Notes: generated by a model not told the origin, from the letters alone. Positions 52,535 through 64,000 are shown, counted from the first letter of the stretch. The stretch is 64,000 nt of DNA from Litsea cubeba (GCA_012931725.1 CM022945.1:95190024-95254023); one strand, 5' to 3'. Made by a program: numbers and translations.

Positions 52535-53091
52535 GGAGGGCAAGGATAAGGCAATATTTGGCCGGAAAAGATTTTTGCTTTCCACAACATGGAAAACCCA
52601 CGTTTGGCAATGGAAAATCTCCCATAATTTGGACCAATGGAAATCCTCATTTTTAGGATTTTCAGGTCCAACCTCCCTCAAAAGGATTTGGAAATCCAGA
52701 TTTGTGCAACGAAAACCAATTTTACCCAGCTATACGAGTCATATGTACCAATATCGATGTAAAATCATCTGCCATACAAATCCTCAATGAGCAATCCTTA
52801 TTTCAAAGGCAGTGGGGAATACACAGATCTGCAGATGCCTCATGGTTTTCTCACCTGTTACCAAAAGTGGGGATTCACTATCATCATTTCTCTCAACAAG
52901 AAAGTAAAGAGACTTTTCATGGATTTTGGTTTTCACAGTTGTAAGCTTTTAGCAATGAAAATCCTTACTAAGTAAGCCCATTTCTTGCTTCCTTTTTACA
53001 TGATGTGAAGAAAGACAGAGACCAAACTACAACTACAAACCCGTTGCTTAGTTTTGGGGGTTGGGTTCGGACTCTGGAAGCTTATAGTAAC

Positions 53092-53628
53092 TGCATATGC
53101 TGAATTTTTGGTTGGTCGACAGATGAGTTGAACAACACTGCTCGGCGATGAATGGTCGAGTAGTGTCTTTAATTTGAGATGAGAATTCCTGCGTCTACAA
53201 TAAAAGAATCGTCAGAAGAACACGATCGGATGTTCCGATCGTGTATTCTCCGATGATAAAGTCAGTGAGATTTTCATCGTTATAAAAATGATTGACTCTT
53301 TTATTTTTTCTCTGATTCATACCCCCTTTCTGTTCTTCGTTTTTCTTTATATATCCTTGTATTGGTCCTTCCCTCTTCTTTCCTTACATAATTCCCCTTT
53401 ATTCTCCATGATTTCTTTGCTTTATTTCTTCAAATTGAAACCACCGTGAGGTTCTCGTCGTGTGCTGCCTTAATTCCATGTTTTACTTCTGTAACTGCTG
53501 CTCTTTAATAATATGTAACTGTCATATGACTGGTCTTTTAATATCTACTGGACCTGGATAGAGGTCCAGGTCAGGTCGGCCTTGATTTCGGCTTGACCCG
53601 AGGAGAAATTCGAATTTCTCCCTCTACA
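53092..53628 (-). repeat. 3' LTR
   Basis: 537 bp. Its outer end reads TGCATATGCTG, against TGTAGATGCTG in the other LTR; its inner end is CTCTACA. On the minus strand it contains a TATA box TATATAAAG (53345-53353) and a perfect 11-bp hairpin at 53220-53244. Confidence 0.95.
53220..53244. other. Perfect hairpin in the LTR
   Basis: ACACGATCGGA, loop TGT, TCCGATCGTGT: an 11-bp stem without mismatch. The same 25 bases are unchanged in the other LTR at 63604-63628. Confidence 0.9.
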
Positions 53629-53640
53629 ATTTCCCCCCAA
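53629..53640 (-). other. Polypurine tract
   Basis: TTGGGGGGAAAT on the minus strand, immediately beside the 3' LTR, where the plus-strand primer is expected. Confidence 0.8.
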
Positions 53641-53930
53641 GCTAGCGTTTTTCTCTCCATTTGCCGAGGAAAAGGCGGGCATGTGATGCCACGCTCAAGC
53701 TAGGGTGAATTAGTACGTCAAGGGCCTGTCTCCAGCAGCTTTCTATAAAGTCATCCCTATCCTTTCTTTGGTTTCCATGTTCTCCTTCAGTTTTATTTCG
53801 CAAGTTCTTCCCCTGTTTTGCTCTGCCCCGGCCTTTGCCTCTCCAGACATCGCTTCTTCTTTTCCGTTCAGTATTTTCTTCCTCCAGTCCGTGGTAAGCT
53901 TTTTATCTTTTCATTCTCTTCTAACTTTAG

Positions 53931-56900
53931 ATGGGGAATTTCAAAGATCTGCTCAATACTCCAGAAGGGATTTCCGATTTCAGAGAAACATATCAAATCC
54001 CCCCAGATATTCAGATTCGTGCTCCTCAGACCGATGAAGCTCTTGATATTGGTTCCCCGGATGGAATACCCTTTCCGACCATCGCTATCATGGAGGGTGG
54101 GGTTAGATTTTCTTTAGATCCTTTGCTGGTTCTCTTCCTTTCTTTGACCAATCTTTTTCCTATCCAATGCTCTCCCAATCTTTATCGCATAGTTATGGGG
54201 GTATCTGCACTGAATAAGCTGCTCGGCACGAGCCTTGGTGTTTTTGATATTCTGTCTTGTTATATGTTGGTACCTCTAGACAGTAGCAAATCCGTGTTTT
54301 ACTTGAAATCTAGGGGCCTAGATAAGCTTTTGGTTCACTACCTTCCTGATTCCAATAAGTCTAGTAAGGGTGATTTCGTCATCATAAGCGGAAACTGGGA
54401 AACGCTGACCATGTGGGACGGGATTATTCGAACAGTTCCCCGATCCCTAGGGTCCCCAGGCGGACCCCCTTCTCTTCACGTTCATTTGCTTGATTTCGTC
54501 TTCTCCCCCCTTTTTGTTATTATTCACTTCTCTCTTTTTTGCAGATGCATCAATTAATCGTGGGCTTCCATCTCTTGTTCGGAGCGAGGAATTAAATCGG
54601 GTGTTCGAATATCGCGGTCCTACCAAGCTTCGTGGCTGGGGCCGAGCTGCTCACGTGTTGCTCGGATACGTTCGGGCGTACAACCATTTTCTAGCAGTTC
54701 CTTCTTGGCATCAATCACTGGCATCCGACCCTATCAAGCGTAGGAAGGTTCCAGCCATAAAGCCCTCCAAATCCACAAAAGCAAAAGTTATTTCCAACGT
54801 TCAATCTTCTGCTTCTCATCAATCTCTCATTCCCATTCAGTCTGTTGAACAGACTTCTTCTGCTTGCAAAACTTCTTCTCGCGAATTTTCTTCTTCGGCT
54901 GAGCGACAAGGAACCCCTGTATTACATATTTCTGACACTTCTTCGTTTGATACAAAGACTGTTTCTCCGACAATGTCCCGTAAATCAAAAAATCTTCTTG
55001 ATAGCTTGGGCGATCTTCCAATGACCAGGACCGGAAAAATAAGGAAAGTTCCTCTGCCCGGTCCCTCCTCTGTTTTAGGCAAGAGAGCTGCCCCCGAATC
55101 CCAGCATGAGCCCCAAATTGTAGAGATTGAAAAAGATTCGGTTAAATCTGGTGAACCTGCCTACCTATCTTCTTCATGGTTGGGGGATGTTCCTCTCTCA
55201 TCATCTCTACAGCCAAGTCTATCGTCTGGTCGGAAGATTTCTCGGGGTATTTCTAGGGAGAAAGGACCATTTTTAAGTGAAGGGATTTCGGGGTCCCCAA
55301 CCTTGGCTATGATTATGGGCAAGTCTGCTCTTCTTCCTTCTGATATGAGTCTGCATCGCACCTTATCGGTTGATGAACTGGTTGCTAGGGGTGTAACGGT
55401 TCGGTTAACCGGTTATTTTGGGAAAACCGTTAACCGAACCGTAACCGCGGTTTTTGGATTTCATTAACCGTAACCGTAACCGTGAAGACAAAAACCGTAG
55501 AAAACCGAACCGCGGTTAACCGTATTAGACGGTTCGGTTACGGTTATTAACCGTGGAAAAATCTAATCATACTTAACAAGTAGATTAACCCTTTTATATA
55601 TTAATTAATAGACAAACGACTAGAATATAATGCCAACTTTAAAATTTCAAATTGCAACAGAGCATGTTGAACACTCTATTAAAACTGTGAATGGATGTGT
55701 ATCAAAGAAATTAGTAGAACATGGAAAAAAAAAAAAAAAAAAACAAAGACCACAAAGAACATCTTAAACTTTCAATTAGGAAACATTCATATTCTCAAAC
55801 ATTTATCATGCATAGGACAAGAGGGAACAAAACAGAAAAACAAAGAAAAAACCCACTGATTTTAACCAAGCAAAAAATTAGTTAAGAATTTAAAAAAAAA
55901 TCTAATCTAGATGGATCAATTAATCGGTGACATGGATTGAGGATTAGAATATGAGTTTCAGATTAGGGGGTTTGGGTTTAGGCGAGAAACGGATGAGAGA
56001 AAGGATTAGGTTTCTTTTGTTAACGTAACACTTAAAGAAATATTACATTCGGCCCTTAGTTTTTTTTCCTTTGTCTGTATAATGGTACGGTTAACCGTAT
56101 ACGGTTAACCGAACCGTATTTTACGGTTCGGTTCGGTTAACCGCAGTAAGTTATTATAGAAAACCGTAACCGAACCGAACCGTGCGGTTTTTGGATTTCA
56201 TTAACCGTAACCGTAACCGAACCGTGAAACACGGTTTTTAACCGCGGTTCGGTTCGGTTCGGTTCGGTTAGACGGTTTCTCGATTTTTTTTTACACCCCT
56301 ACTGGTTGCTACAGGAGTTTAACAATGTTTCCTGGTAGGTTGGCTTAATATTGTTCATCCTCTTTCCTCTTGCACTCTTTAATTCTCTTTGTTTTATTTT
56401 CAGGGTGTGCAAAAATGGTTTGCTGTTTCTGAGCATTTGGGGAAGTTACAAAGGCATTTGAAGGGTCTGGAAAAAGAACTGGCAGAAGCTAAAATTGATC
56501 GGCACCAAGCTGAATCTAATGCCGACATTCTTCTTAAGACCGCTAAAGCTACTGAGTCTCAGGCTATTATTGCGAAGAGTCGTCTCACTGCAATTAAGGT
56601 AGAGCTTGAAGACATGCGTGCCAAGCAAGCCGAGTTTGAGGAAACAATAGAGAATGTCAAAGTTGAGACTAGAGAGGCCACGGAGAAGCTTAAGGATATT
56701 CAATTTGAAGAAACTGAAGCAATCTATTTACAGCAGGTTGAACAGATCAAAGTTATTATATTCAAAGGAGGTTATGATGTGGCTCTTGAAGATGCCGTAG
56801 TTCCAGAAGATTCTCCTTTATGGAATAATTATATATCCGAACAAGCTCCTCCTCCATCTTCACCTGTTAAGCCTCAATCTCAAATTCAAGATGATGCCAA

Positions 56901-57012
56901 TTTGCCTACTAGAGGATATGGGGGCGAGGTTTCTACTGCTGTCCAGCCTGTCCAGCCGTCCTCAGTTTCTATTGTCGAGATGCCTCCTTCAACTTCTGAT
57001 GCTCCTAAATAG
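53931..57012 (+). pseudogene. Antisense extra ORF of the retrotransposon (putative gypsy-type protein)
   Basis: Encoded opposite to gag-pol, between integrase and the 3' LTR. First exon from ATG 53931 (MGNFKDLLNTPEGISDFRE...). Its N-terminal domain (PFPTIAIMEGGVRFSLDPLL, YRIVMGVSALNKLLG) resembles the domain known as putative gypsy-type transposon (PF04195). An acceptor TTTTTTGCAG at about 54544 leads to a second exon (ASINRGLPSLVRSEELNRVF) with a Ser-rich linker, cut at 55386 by element G. A third segment after TTTTATTTTCAG (from about 56404) runs to TAG at 57010-57012 and is a coiled coil (residues such as HLKGLEKELAEAKIDRHQAE) with a Pro/Ser tail. The first donor and the join after the insertion are unclear. 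Function unknown. Confidence 0.75.
55386..56301. mobile_element. hAT-like non-autonomous element G (GGTTAACCG-rich ends)
   Basis: Inverted ends TAGGGGTGTAACGG and ...TTTTACACCCCTA, with an exact 8-bp target duplication CTGGTTGC (55378-55385 and 56302-56309). Both ends contain long runs built from CGGTTCGGTTAACCG and ACCGTAACCG. It is 916 bp, has no coding capacity, and is inserted in a coding part of the antisense ORF. Confidence 0.95.
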
Positions 57013-57639
57013 TTTATTTTAGAAGTCATTCTGTCCAGCTTTTTGTATGGCAGCTTTGCCAACCTATTTGCTCTGGTCATGAGCATGAAACTTTTATTTT
57101 CGAATGATCTATTCTGCCCAACCTGTGGATTGGTATTATCAATGTCAATGAAATAGTTTCTTTTTCTGTGACATTGTATTGCATTTTTTGTGTGGCCACT
57201 GTCGGTTCTTTCCGAACTCGCTTTTTAGCCTAACGCTCGCATCGTCATGCCTAGCAATTAGAAAAAAGGAGATCAGTGCGACACACCTAGTTTGGGCACT
57301 TCCCAGTTAGGTTTTTTATCCTTCGGAACGAAGAAGTGGGTACTAAGCTGCCCCTCATTTTTCAGGCCTTGGCCCTTTTTTTTTACCTTTGCAAGGTTGG
57401 TCCCAATAGGGATTGTCCCACAATGGGTCCTCAGACGAACTATTCCGTCTGGCCTTACCCTTGGTACAGGAGTTTTGGCGAACAGATGATAATATTTCAT
57501 ATTATTGTCGTCGAAGTCGGGATTCATAAGTTCGAGATGCATATAGCCGAGATGTTAAAGCCATAAACAAAATATGTAATATTCAGCTTTTTTGGCATAT
57601 ATATTGGAAATTTGAACTGCGTACAAGATAATTTTATTC

Positions 57640-58737
57640 ACATACAATGCTTAGAAATAGTATTTTTTTAGATTTGCAATGTTCCATGGCCTTGCTAGAG
57701 CTTTTCCTTTTAACTTTTCCAAATGATAAGCTCTTATTCCTCCGACCGAAGTGACTCTGTATGGACCCTCCCAGTTCGGCCCAAGTTTCCCATGGCTGGG
57801 ATCTTTTGTGTTTGGAAGTACCTTTCTCAGAACTAGGTCGCCAACCTTGAATGTTCGTGTTCAAACTTTCTTCTTATAATTTCGAGCTAGCCTCTGCTGG
57901 TAGGCTGCTAATTTGATCAAGGCTCGCTCCCTCAACTCTTCAATCATATCCAGTTGTTTGGCAATCCTCCCCTTATTGTGTTCATGATCATAGGTCTCTG
58001 TCCATATTCGGCAATCCAATTTCCAGGGGAATGACAGCTTCCATTCCATATGCAAGGGAAAAAGGAGTTTCTTCCGTTGATCTTCTTGGAGTTGTTCTAT
58101 ATGCCCATAGAACACTGGGGAGTTCATTCACCCATCCTCCTTTGGCTTCGCCCAACCTCTTTTTAATTCCATCCAATAAAGTTTTATTGGAACTTTCTGC
58201 TTGGCCATTGCTTTGTGGATAAACTGGGGTTGAAAAATGATGTCTAATACCATATTTTTCGCACAGGCTCCTGAATACTTTCCCCTCAAATTGTTTCCCA
58301 TTATCTGTTACCAATGCTTTTGGTATGCCAAATCTAGTGATGATATTTCTCCATACGAATTGCTTGGCGTCGCTTTCTCGAATATGGACAAGGGGTTCGG
58401 CTTCTATCCATTTGGTAAAATAATCAGTAGCAACAATTAAAAATTGATGATTACCTGTTGATCTTGGCATAGGTCCAACTATATCAATTCCCCATTTATC
58501 GAATGACCATGGGCTTATAATCGAATTCAGCAGCTCGGCTGGCTGATGGATATCTTTCCCGAAGCGCTGGCATTTCTCACATTTTTGCACAAATTTAGGA
58601 GCGTCTTTCTGCATATAGGGCCACCAGTATCCCTGTGACATTGCTCTATGTGCTAAGCTTCTTCCACCGATGTGTCCACCGCAGGATCCTTCATGAATTT
58701 CCCATAACAGATCTTCTACCTTGGTCGGACTTACACA
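57640..58737 (-). pseudogene. Integrase, broken
   Basis: Zinc-binding HHCC start (GGHIGGRSLAHRA near 58680-58640; CEKCQRFG), then the DDE core: WGIDIVGPMPRSTG, ALVTDNGKQFEGK, YPQSNGQAESSNKTL. The C-terminal part (KLAAYQQRLARNY; the frame shifts at about 58000 and a stop sits at 57861-57863) continues to about 57650 as FKVGDLVLRK and GKLGPNWEGPY. The frame is closed by stops at 58738 and 57988. Confidence 0.9.
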
Positions 58738-59550
58738 TTATAAGTACAGTCCTGAGTATGATCGTCTGTACAATTGTCTATCTGGTGATAACCAAAATCT
58801 AGCAGCTTTCCTTCTGATTTTGTAGCTTTCTTTTCCATCTTCTGGAAGCAATCCGTTCTTCAGATATTTGACTATTGGTGTTATCCAATTTTGGCTTTCC
58901 GACTCCTGTTCAACACACATGATCTGCTGGACTCCTATGCTTGGTGTTGATTGGAAATCAACAAGGATTTCTCTCCTTAGCTCGGATTTTATCGCCGTTG
59001 CAAGGCTAGCTAAGCTGTCAGCATGTGAATTTTCTTCTCGACCAATCTGCTTGATTTTGACGTTGCCAATTTGTTGAATAAGGCGCTGTGCCTCTCTGAC
59101 ATATGCAACCATCCGATCATCACGAGCTGCGTATTCTCCATTCAGTTGATTGGCAACTAGTTGGGAATCGCAGTGAATCATGAGCTTTGTAATTCCAAGA
59201 TCTTTTGCAGCTCGGAGTCCTGACAAGAGGGCTTCATATTCTGCCTCATTATTTGATGCAACAAAGCCAAAGGTCATAGCCTTTTCAATAGCTGCTCCTT
59301 CTGGCGTGATAAATACCATACCCGCTCCTGAACCTCTGGAATTAGATGCACCATCAACATATAACAACCAACTCTCATTAATTTCCAGGTTAGCTTCTTT
59401 TTGCTTCAATTCATCTTTATGAGTCAATTCAGCGATGAATTCTGCTACTATCTGTCCTTTTATGGCATTTCTTGGAGCTATCTTTATATCATGCTCGCCA
59501 AGCTCTATTGCCCATTTGACCATACGTCCTAATAGGTCGGCTTTCTGCAA
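58738..59550 (-). pseudogene. Second (Tat-type) RNase H domain
   Basis: LLYVDGASNSRGSGAG, NNEAEYEALLSGL, MIHCDSQLVANQLNGEY and NSHADSLASLA are the motifs of the additional RNase H typical of plant Tat elements. It lies after the usual RNase H segment. A stop closes the frame at 58738, just before the integrase. Confidence 0.88.
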
Positions 59551-59595
59551 GATGGCTCTTAATGGATGCTCAGTTAAGACCTTAATTATATGAGC

Positions 59596-60063
59596 TTAGA
59601 AGTAATGTCTAAGCTTCCGTGCTGCGCTTACCAATGCTAAGGCGAGTTTTTCCAGAGGTAAATATCTTGTTTCGGCATCTAACAATGTTTTGCTTATGAA
59701 ATATACAGGCAGGTGTTGTTTTCCTTTGTCTCTCATTAGGGCTGCGCTGACTGCATGCTCAGATACTGCCAGATATAAAATCAGTTCTTCTCCTGGATTT
59801 GGAATGGAGAGCACAGGTGGGGAGCTCAGATACTGCTTGATCTGTGCTAGGGCCTTATCACATTGCTCGTCCCATATGTTATCTGCTTTTTTCTTGAGGG
59901 CGAGGAACATTGGTCGGTATTTATCCGAGTTTTTTGACAAAAAGCGATTTAAGGCTGCGAGCATACCTGTCAATCTCTGTACCTCCTTTCTTGATCTTGG
60001 TCGATCAATGTTCTGTACGGCATTGATTTGATCGGGGTTGGCTTCGATTCCTCTCTGGGTCAC
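59596..60063 (-). pseudogene. RT connection and first RNase H segment
   Basis: Begins TQRGIEANPDQINAV and continues with RKEVQRLTGMLAALNRFLS, FLALKKKADNIWDEQC, LYLAVSEHAVSAALMRD, PVYFISKTLLDAETRYLPLEK. This is the gypsy RT thumb and RNase H region. Its frame differs from the upstream RT by a one-base shift near 60085. A TAA closes it at 59596. Confidence 0.88.
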
Positions 60064-60071
60064 AATGTAAC

Positions 60072-60827
60072 CTAGGAATTTCCGGAGCTAACACCAAATG
60101 AACATTTTGAAGCATTTAACCTGAGTTTGTATCTTCGAAGAATCTTGAAGACCGAGCTCAAGTCTTGTTCATGTGTAATTCTTTCTTTGCTCTTGACCAC
60201 CATGTCATCAATGTAAGCTTCTACCGTTTTTCCGATCAAATCTTGAAATATCTTGGCTATCAACCTCTGGTATGTGGCCCCCGCGTTCTTAAGGCCAAAA
60301 GGCATTCTTTTGTAACAATATGTGCCTTTTGGAGTTATGAATGTTGTCTTCTCTTGGTCAGCCTCTTCCATTGCAATCTGATGATGTCCTCGGTATGCAT
60401 CTAAGAAACTCATTCGTTCATGTCCAGCTGTAGAATCGACGAGCTGGTCAATTTTTGGTAACGGGAAGCTATCTTTTGGACAAGCTTTATTCAAATTGGT
60501 GAAGTCTACACATACTCTCCATTTTTTGTCTTTCTTCGGCACAACGACCGTATTTGATAACCATTCTGTGTAATGGACTTCTCGAATTGCATCTGCTTCC
60601 AATAACTTATCAATTTCTTCACAGACTGTTGTGCGGCGTTCTGGTGCGAGCTTTCTCTGTTTCTGTATCACTAGCTTGGCGCTTGGATCTGCTCCTAGCT
60701 TATGGCTAATAACTGTCGGGTCGACCCCAGGCATTTCGTATGGAGTCCAAGCAAAAATATCTGAGTTTTGATGAAGAAACTGGATTAAACTCTTCTGTTC
60801 TTCTTCAGATAGTGAAGTACCAATCAT
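60072..60827 (-). pseudogene. Reverse transcriptase
   Basis: Gypsy RT core: NTVVVPKKDKKWRVCVDF, NKACPKDSFPLPKID, MSFLDAYRGHHQI, the usual MPFGLKNAGATYQRL and the catalytic YIDDMVVKS. In frame with gag-protease upstream but separated from it by stops at 61065 and about 60943. Confidence 0.92.
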
Positions 60828-61064
60828 CCAATATCGGTCTACATTGCTTCCCTGTACCGCGATCTTTTTTAGCGCTTCGACTGCTAATGTGTTCAGGTCA
60901 GAAAATAATTTATCAGCCTCGATCCGACCTGAAGCTGATTGCTATTTAAGATCGGTGCTCTTGCTTGGATCAGTGCTCACATCATCCATATTTCTTGCTT
61001 TTTCTTTTATTGCTGTGATCAGACAACTTCTAGAGATAGCTTGGTCTCCCTTGATCTCCATGAT

Positions 61065-63410
61065 TCATTTCTGTGTTGGGAAACGTAACCTTTGGTGGAA
61101 AGTCGATGGTACTGCTCGCATACGATGAATCCATGTTCGTCCCATGATGGCGTTATATGGGGATGGCACATCCACCACTAGGAATTCTACATCTAGACGA
61201 ATAGGACCTGCTCCCACCTGAATCGTTATAACGCCAAGAGGGTGTACTGCCTGGCCACTGAATCCGAACAAAGGCATTGAAGTCGGTTTTAGGTCTGAAT
61301 GTTTTAGACCAAGCTTTTGAAATAATTCAGTGTACATTATTTCTGAGGAGCTTCCAAGATCGATGAGCATTCTTCGGACATCAAATTCTTGTATTCGAAG
61401 AGTGAGTATGAGGGCATCGTTATGGGGCTGAACCACATCTCGTAGGCCTTCCTCGGAAAAAGAAATCTCCGTCTTGCTATGTCCAGACTTGCTGACCAAT
61501 CTTGGTCCAGTATCTACTTGGTATACATCTTTCAAATGAGCAACCATCTTTCTTTGTGCTCGGACAGATTGGGTTGTGACTTCTGTTGGATTTATCGCTC
61601 CATGCACCACATCTATTACCCCCACAGGTCGCTCATCATCTGCAGTTTGCTTGAAATCTTTCCTATCTGAACCTCCTATATTCTTTGCTGGATTTATCTC
61701 TTCTACATATTCTCTTAAGTGACCATCTCTGACTAGATCTTCTAGGTGTTGCTTGAGCATCCGACAATTTTCTGTCAAATGACCATTCTCCCGATGATAG
61801 GAACACCATAAGTTAGGATTCCGACGTCCGGGGTCGCTAATCATTTTCGGAGGTCTTTTGAAAAACGGCTTATCTTTTATTTGAGTGAGGATTCTATATA
61901 TTGGATCTTTGAAGATCGTATATATTCCCTCGTAGGCCGCTTTTGCGGGTTCGGCACACCCCATCCTCTTATCAGCGACTTCCCCGAATTCTCTTTGTCT
62001 CTTCCTTCTGGATCCATCATCGGCTGCTTGTATTGCTCTTGATTCAGGTGCTCCCATGTCTTCCTCGAGCTTTACAAACTCTTCGATTCTTTCCATCAGA
62101 TCTCTTTGGGTGACTGGGGATCGCTTAGTCAATGATTGGCGAAGCTTGCTTTCTTTTGGCAGTCCCAATTTAAAGGTGGCCACTGCTACCTGTTCATTGC
62201 TTCCATCTACTTCATTATATATGCGCCAATAACGAGCACTGTACTCCTTCAAGTTTTCCGAGTTATCTTTCTTAAGAGACAAAAACGCTCCAACATCTTT
62301 CGGCTGTTTAGAGTTTGTGACGAAACGGGTGACGAAAGATGTTGCGAGCTCTCGAAAGCTATGTATTGATCTCGGCTTGAGACGTGAGAACCATTTTAAT
62401 GCCAGATCTCCCAAGCTTGAGGGGAAGACCCTGCACATCAATGATTCATTCCCGATCCAAAGTGCCATGGAATGTAGGAAATGCTGGACGTGGTCGGCAG
62501 GATCTGAGGTTCCATCATAGATTTTCAGCTTGGGAGTTGAGAATCGCCGAGGTGGATCCACTCTCTCTATCTCCCTCGAGAAGGGAGATGTGAAGCTCTG
62601 TGTATCTAAATACCTTGTTTGGAACATGGTTTCGGGATGAGGTCTCTGATTCGCCAAAGCTTTCTCGATCAGTTCTTGTACGTCTTTCTCGCCAAGTGCC
62701 TGTGATGCTACCTTTTTCTTCTTTGATACAGTTTTTTCCATATCCCGTGTTTTATGTTCAGATTTCTCCTCTCTTCGTGGTAAAGAGCTTGAGGTTCTGC
62801 TCCCTTCATCTCTTGCTCCATGCTTTGGTCTGATTTGATGAGATTTTAAATCAGAAAGATGACTCTTGTGCTCTCACATCTCTGTACTTCCTCGGCGCTC
62901 CATTTTTCTATATTTATGAGTAGTTTTTGAATTTGCCTGATGATTCCCCGTGCTCTGAGGTTGTCTTTGAGCATTCTTTACTGCATCTAATTCCAGTAGC
63001 AGACAGTTAAATTTCTCTTTCTGTTGCTTCATTTCCTGTGTCAGGTCCCGTACAGCTTCTTTGCAAGATTGTTCCAGGCGAACAAGAGCATTCTATGACG
63101 ATACTGTAGCTTGGTGTGTGTGGCTCTGCTTCTGGTGGCCATTTTTTTGCAATTTATCCATAGGTGATGAATTTATAGCTTGGTTTGCGCGATGTATTTC
63201 TGATTGAATCCGTCCCTTTTTGCCTAGAATAGGATCAGTTTGGTCGCTGTCCGTATATGGAACATATTCATCATCTTGTCCATCTGGTTGATTGGTCATA
63301 GGATCTTTTCCGTGGCGCTTTTGTTGATCCTTGATCTGAGTTGCCTCTATCTGAGATGGAGAATGCTCAGATTGATGCTGTGATCCCAGAACATGCTCTT
63401 TATCTGCCAT
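61065..63410 (-). pseudogene. gag and aspartic protease
   Basis: One frame from ATG 63410 (MADKEHVLGSQHQ), with in-frame stops at 63093-63095 (TAG) and 62874-62876 (TGA). A longer clean stretch runs from 62741. The gag core includes DPADHVQHFLHSMAL and LALKWFSRLKPRSI. A zinc-knuckle-like segment reads WCSYHRENGHLTENCRMLK. The protease has its active site at MLIDLGSSSEIM and a distal AIMGRTWIHRM. The frame stops at 61065. Confidence 0.9.
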
Positions 63411-63455
63411 ATTTTGTAGCTAGAAGAAACGTCAGTGGATGATTTCCTCTTCTGT

Positions 63456-63473
63456 TTCCCACAGACGGCGCCA
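63456..63473 (-). other. Primer-binding site
   Basis: TGGCGCCGTCTGTGGGAA on the minus strand, two bases inside the 5' LTR. It begins with TGG, as a complement of a tRNA CCA end. The first nine bases match the tRNA-Asp-type sites used by many plant gypsy elements; the rest matches less well. Confidence 0.75.
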
Positions 63474-63475
63474 AT

Positions 63476-64000
63476 TGTAGATGCTGAATTTTTGGTTGGT
63501 CGACTGACGAGCTGAACAGCACTGCTCGACGATGAATGGTCGAGTAGTGTCTTTGATTTGAGATGAGAATTCCTGCGTCTACAATAAAAGAATCGTTAGA
63601 AGAACACGATCGGATGTTCCGATCGTGTATTCTCCGATGATAAAGTCAGTGAGATTTTCATCGTTATAAAAATGATTGACTCTTTTGTTTTTTCTCTGAT
63701 TCATACCTCCTTTCTGTTCTTCGTTTTTCTTTATATATCCTTGTATTGGTCCTTCTCTCTTCTTTCCTTACATAATTCCCCTTTATTCTCCATGATTTCT
63801 TTGCTTTATTTCTTCAAATTGAAACCCCCCTGAGGTTCTTATCGTGTGCTGACTTAATTCCATATTTTACTTCTGTAACTGCTGCTCTTTAATAATATGT
63901 AACTGCCATATGACTGGTCTTTTAATATCTACTGGACCTGGATAGAGGTCCAGGTCAGGTCGGCCTTGATTTCGGCTTGACCCGAGGAGAAATTCGAATT
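63476..64000 (-). repeat. 5' LTR, cut by the window end
   Basis: Inner end TGTAGATGCTGAATTTTTGG at 63476. About 525 of the 537 bases are present. On the minus strand, TATA box TATATAAAG at 63730-63738; hairpin at 63604-63628. Confidence 0.95.

Larger units (their letters stand above)
53092..64000 (-). mobile_element. Ty3/gypsy LTR retrotransposon, Tat lineage, runs off the window
   Basis: Order on the minus strand: 5' LTR (63476 to beyond 64000), primer-binding site, gag, protease, reverse transcriptase, RNase H, second RNase H, integrase, extra ORF in antisense, polypurine tract, 3' LTR (53092-53628). Gypsy gene order, a second RNase H and a downstream antisense ORF together mark the plant Tat lineage. 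I counted about 19 differences over about 525 bases between the LTRs, so the insertion is not recent. gag and pol hold several stops and at least two frame shifts. Confidence 0.95.

Noticed and set aside
57273..57542. 89-residue minus-strand frame between integrase and the antisense ORF
   Set aside because: No known domain; the region looks like non-coding retrotransposon sequence.

Overview
The window is nuclear DNA of a flowering plant. It has GT-AG intron-exon genes, introns up to 9.4 kb long, very high transposon content, a plastid DNA insertion, and plant-type promoters (telo-box, site II, TATA). The four host genes are angiosperm-like. I cannot name the species from the sequence.

Layout. 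(1) 1-27,334, plus strand: eighteen exons of delta-1-pyrroline-5-carboxylate synthase (P5CS), the bifunctional first enzyme of proline synthesis; the 5' end lies before the window. Its introns are a transposon archive. Intron 8 (9.4 kb) holds hAT-like elements, a MITE, an Au-type SINE and a plastid rps15-ndhH insertion, nested up to three insertions deep. Intron 17 (5.5 kb) holds an RTE LINE and a chain of MITEs separated by TA microsatellites. (2) 27,335-30,950: intergenic, with one hAT-like element. (3) 30,950-37,892, plus strand: a 303-residue G-patch / C2H2 zinc-finger protein with a 2.5 kb leader intron. (4) 40,159-about 46,090, minus strand: eIF3c, which converges on the G-patch gene. 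A GC-rich foldback repeat lies upstream of its promoter. (5) 49,125-52,402, minus strand: a seven-exon aldo-keto reductase of the AKR4C type. (6) 53,092 to beyond 64,000, minus strand: a decayed Ty3/gypsy element of the Tat lineage, with two RNase H domains and a plus-strand (antisense) extra ORF that is itself split by a hAT-like element.

Main observations. At least seven hAT-like non-autonomous elements have 8-bp target duplications, and the ends of each are built from its own repeated short motif. A run of (TA)n-flanked MITEs behaves like microsatellite-targeting elements. A plastid fragment keeps an open rps15 frame. P5CS uses a GC-AG intron. Three one-base frame breaks occur in otherwise well conserved exons of P5CS and eIF3c, all in short homopolymers or simple repeats, so assembly error is at least as likely as gene decay. 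P5CS and an AKR4C enzyme are both stress-linked in plants, but nothing here shows that they act together.

All calls were made by reading the sequence. No alignment or database search was run.
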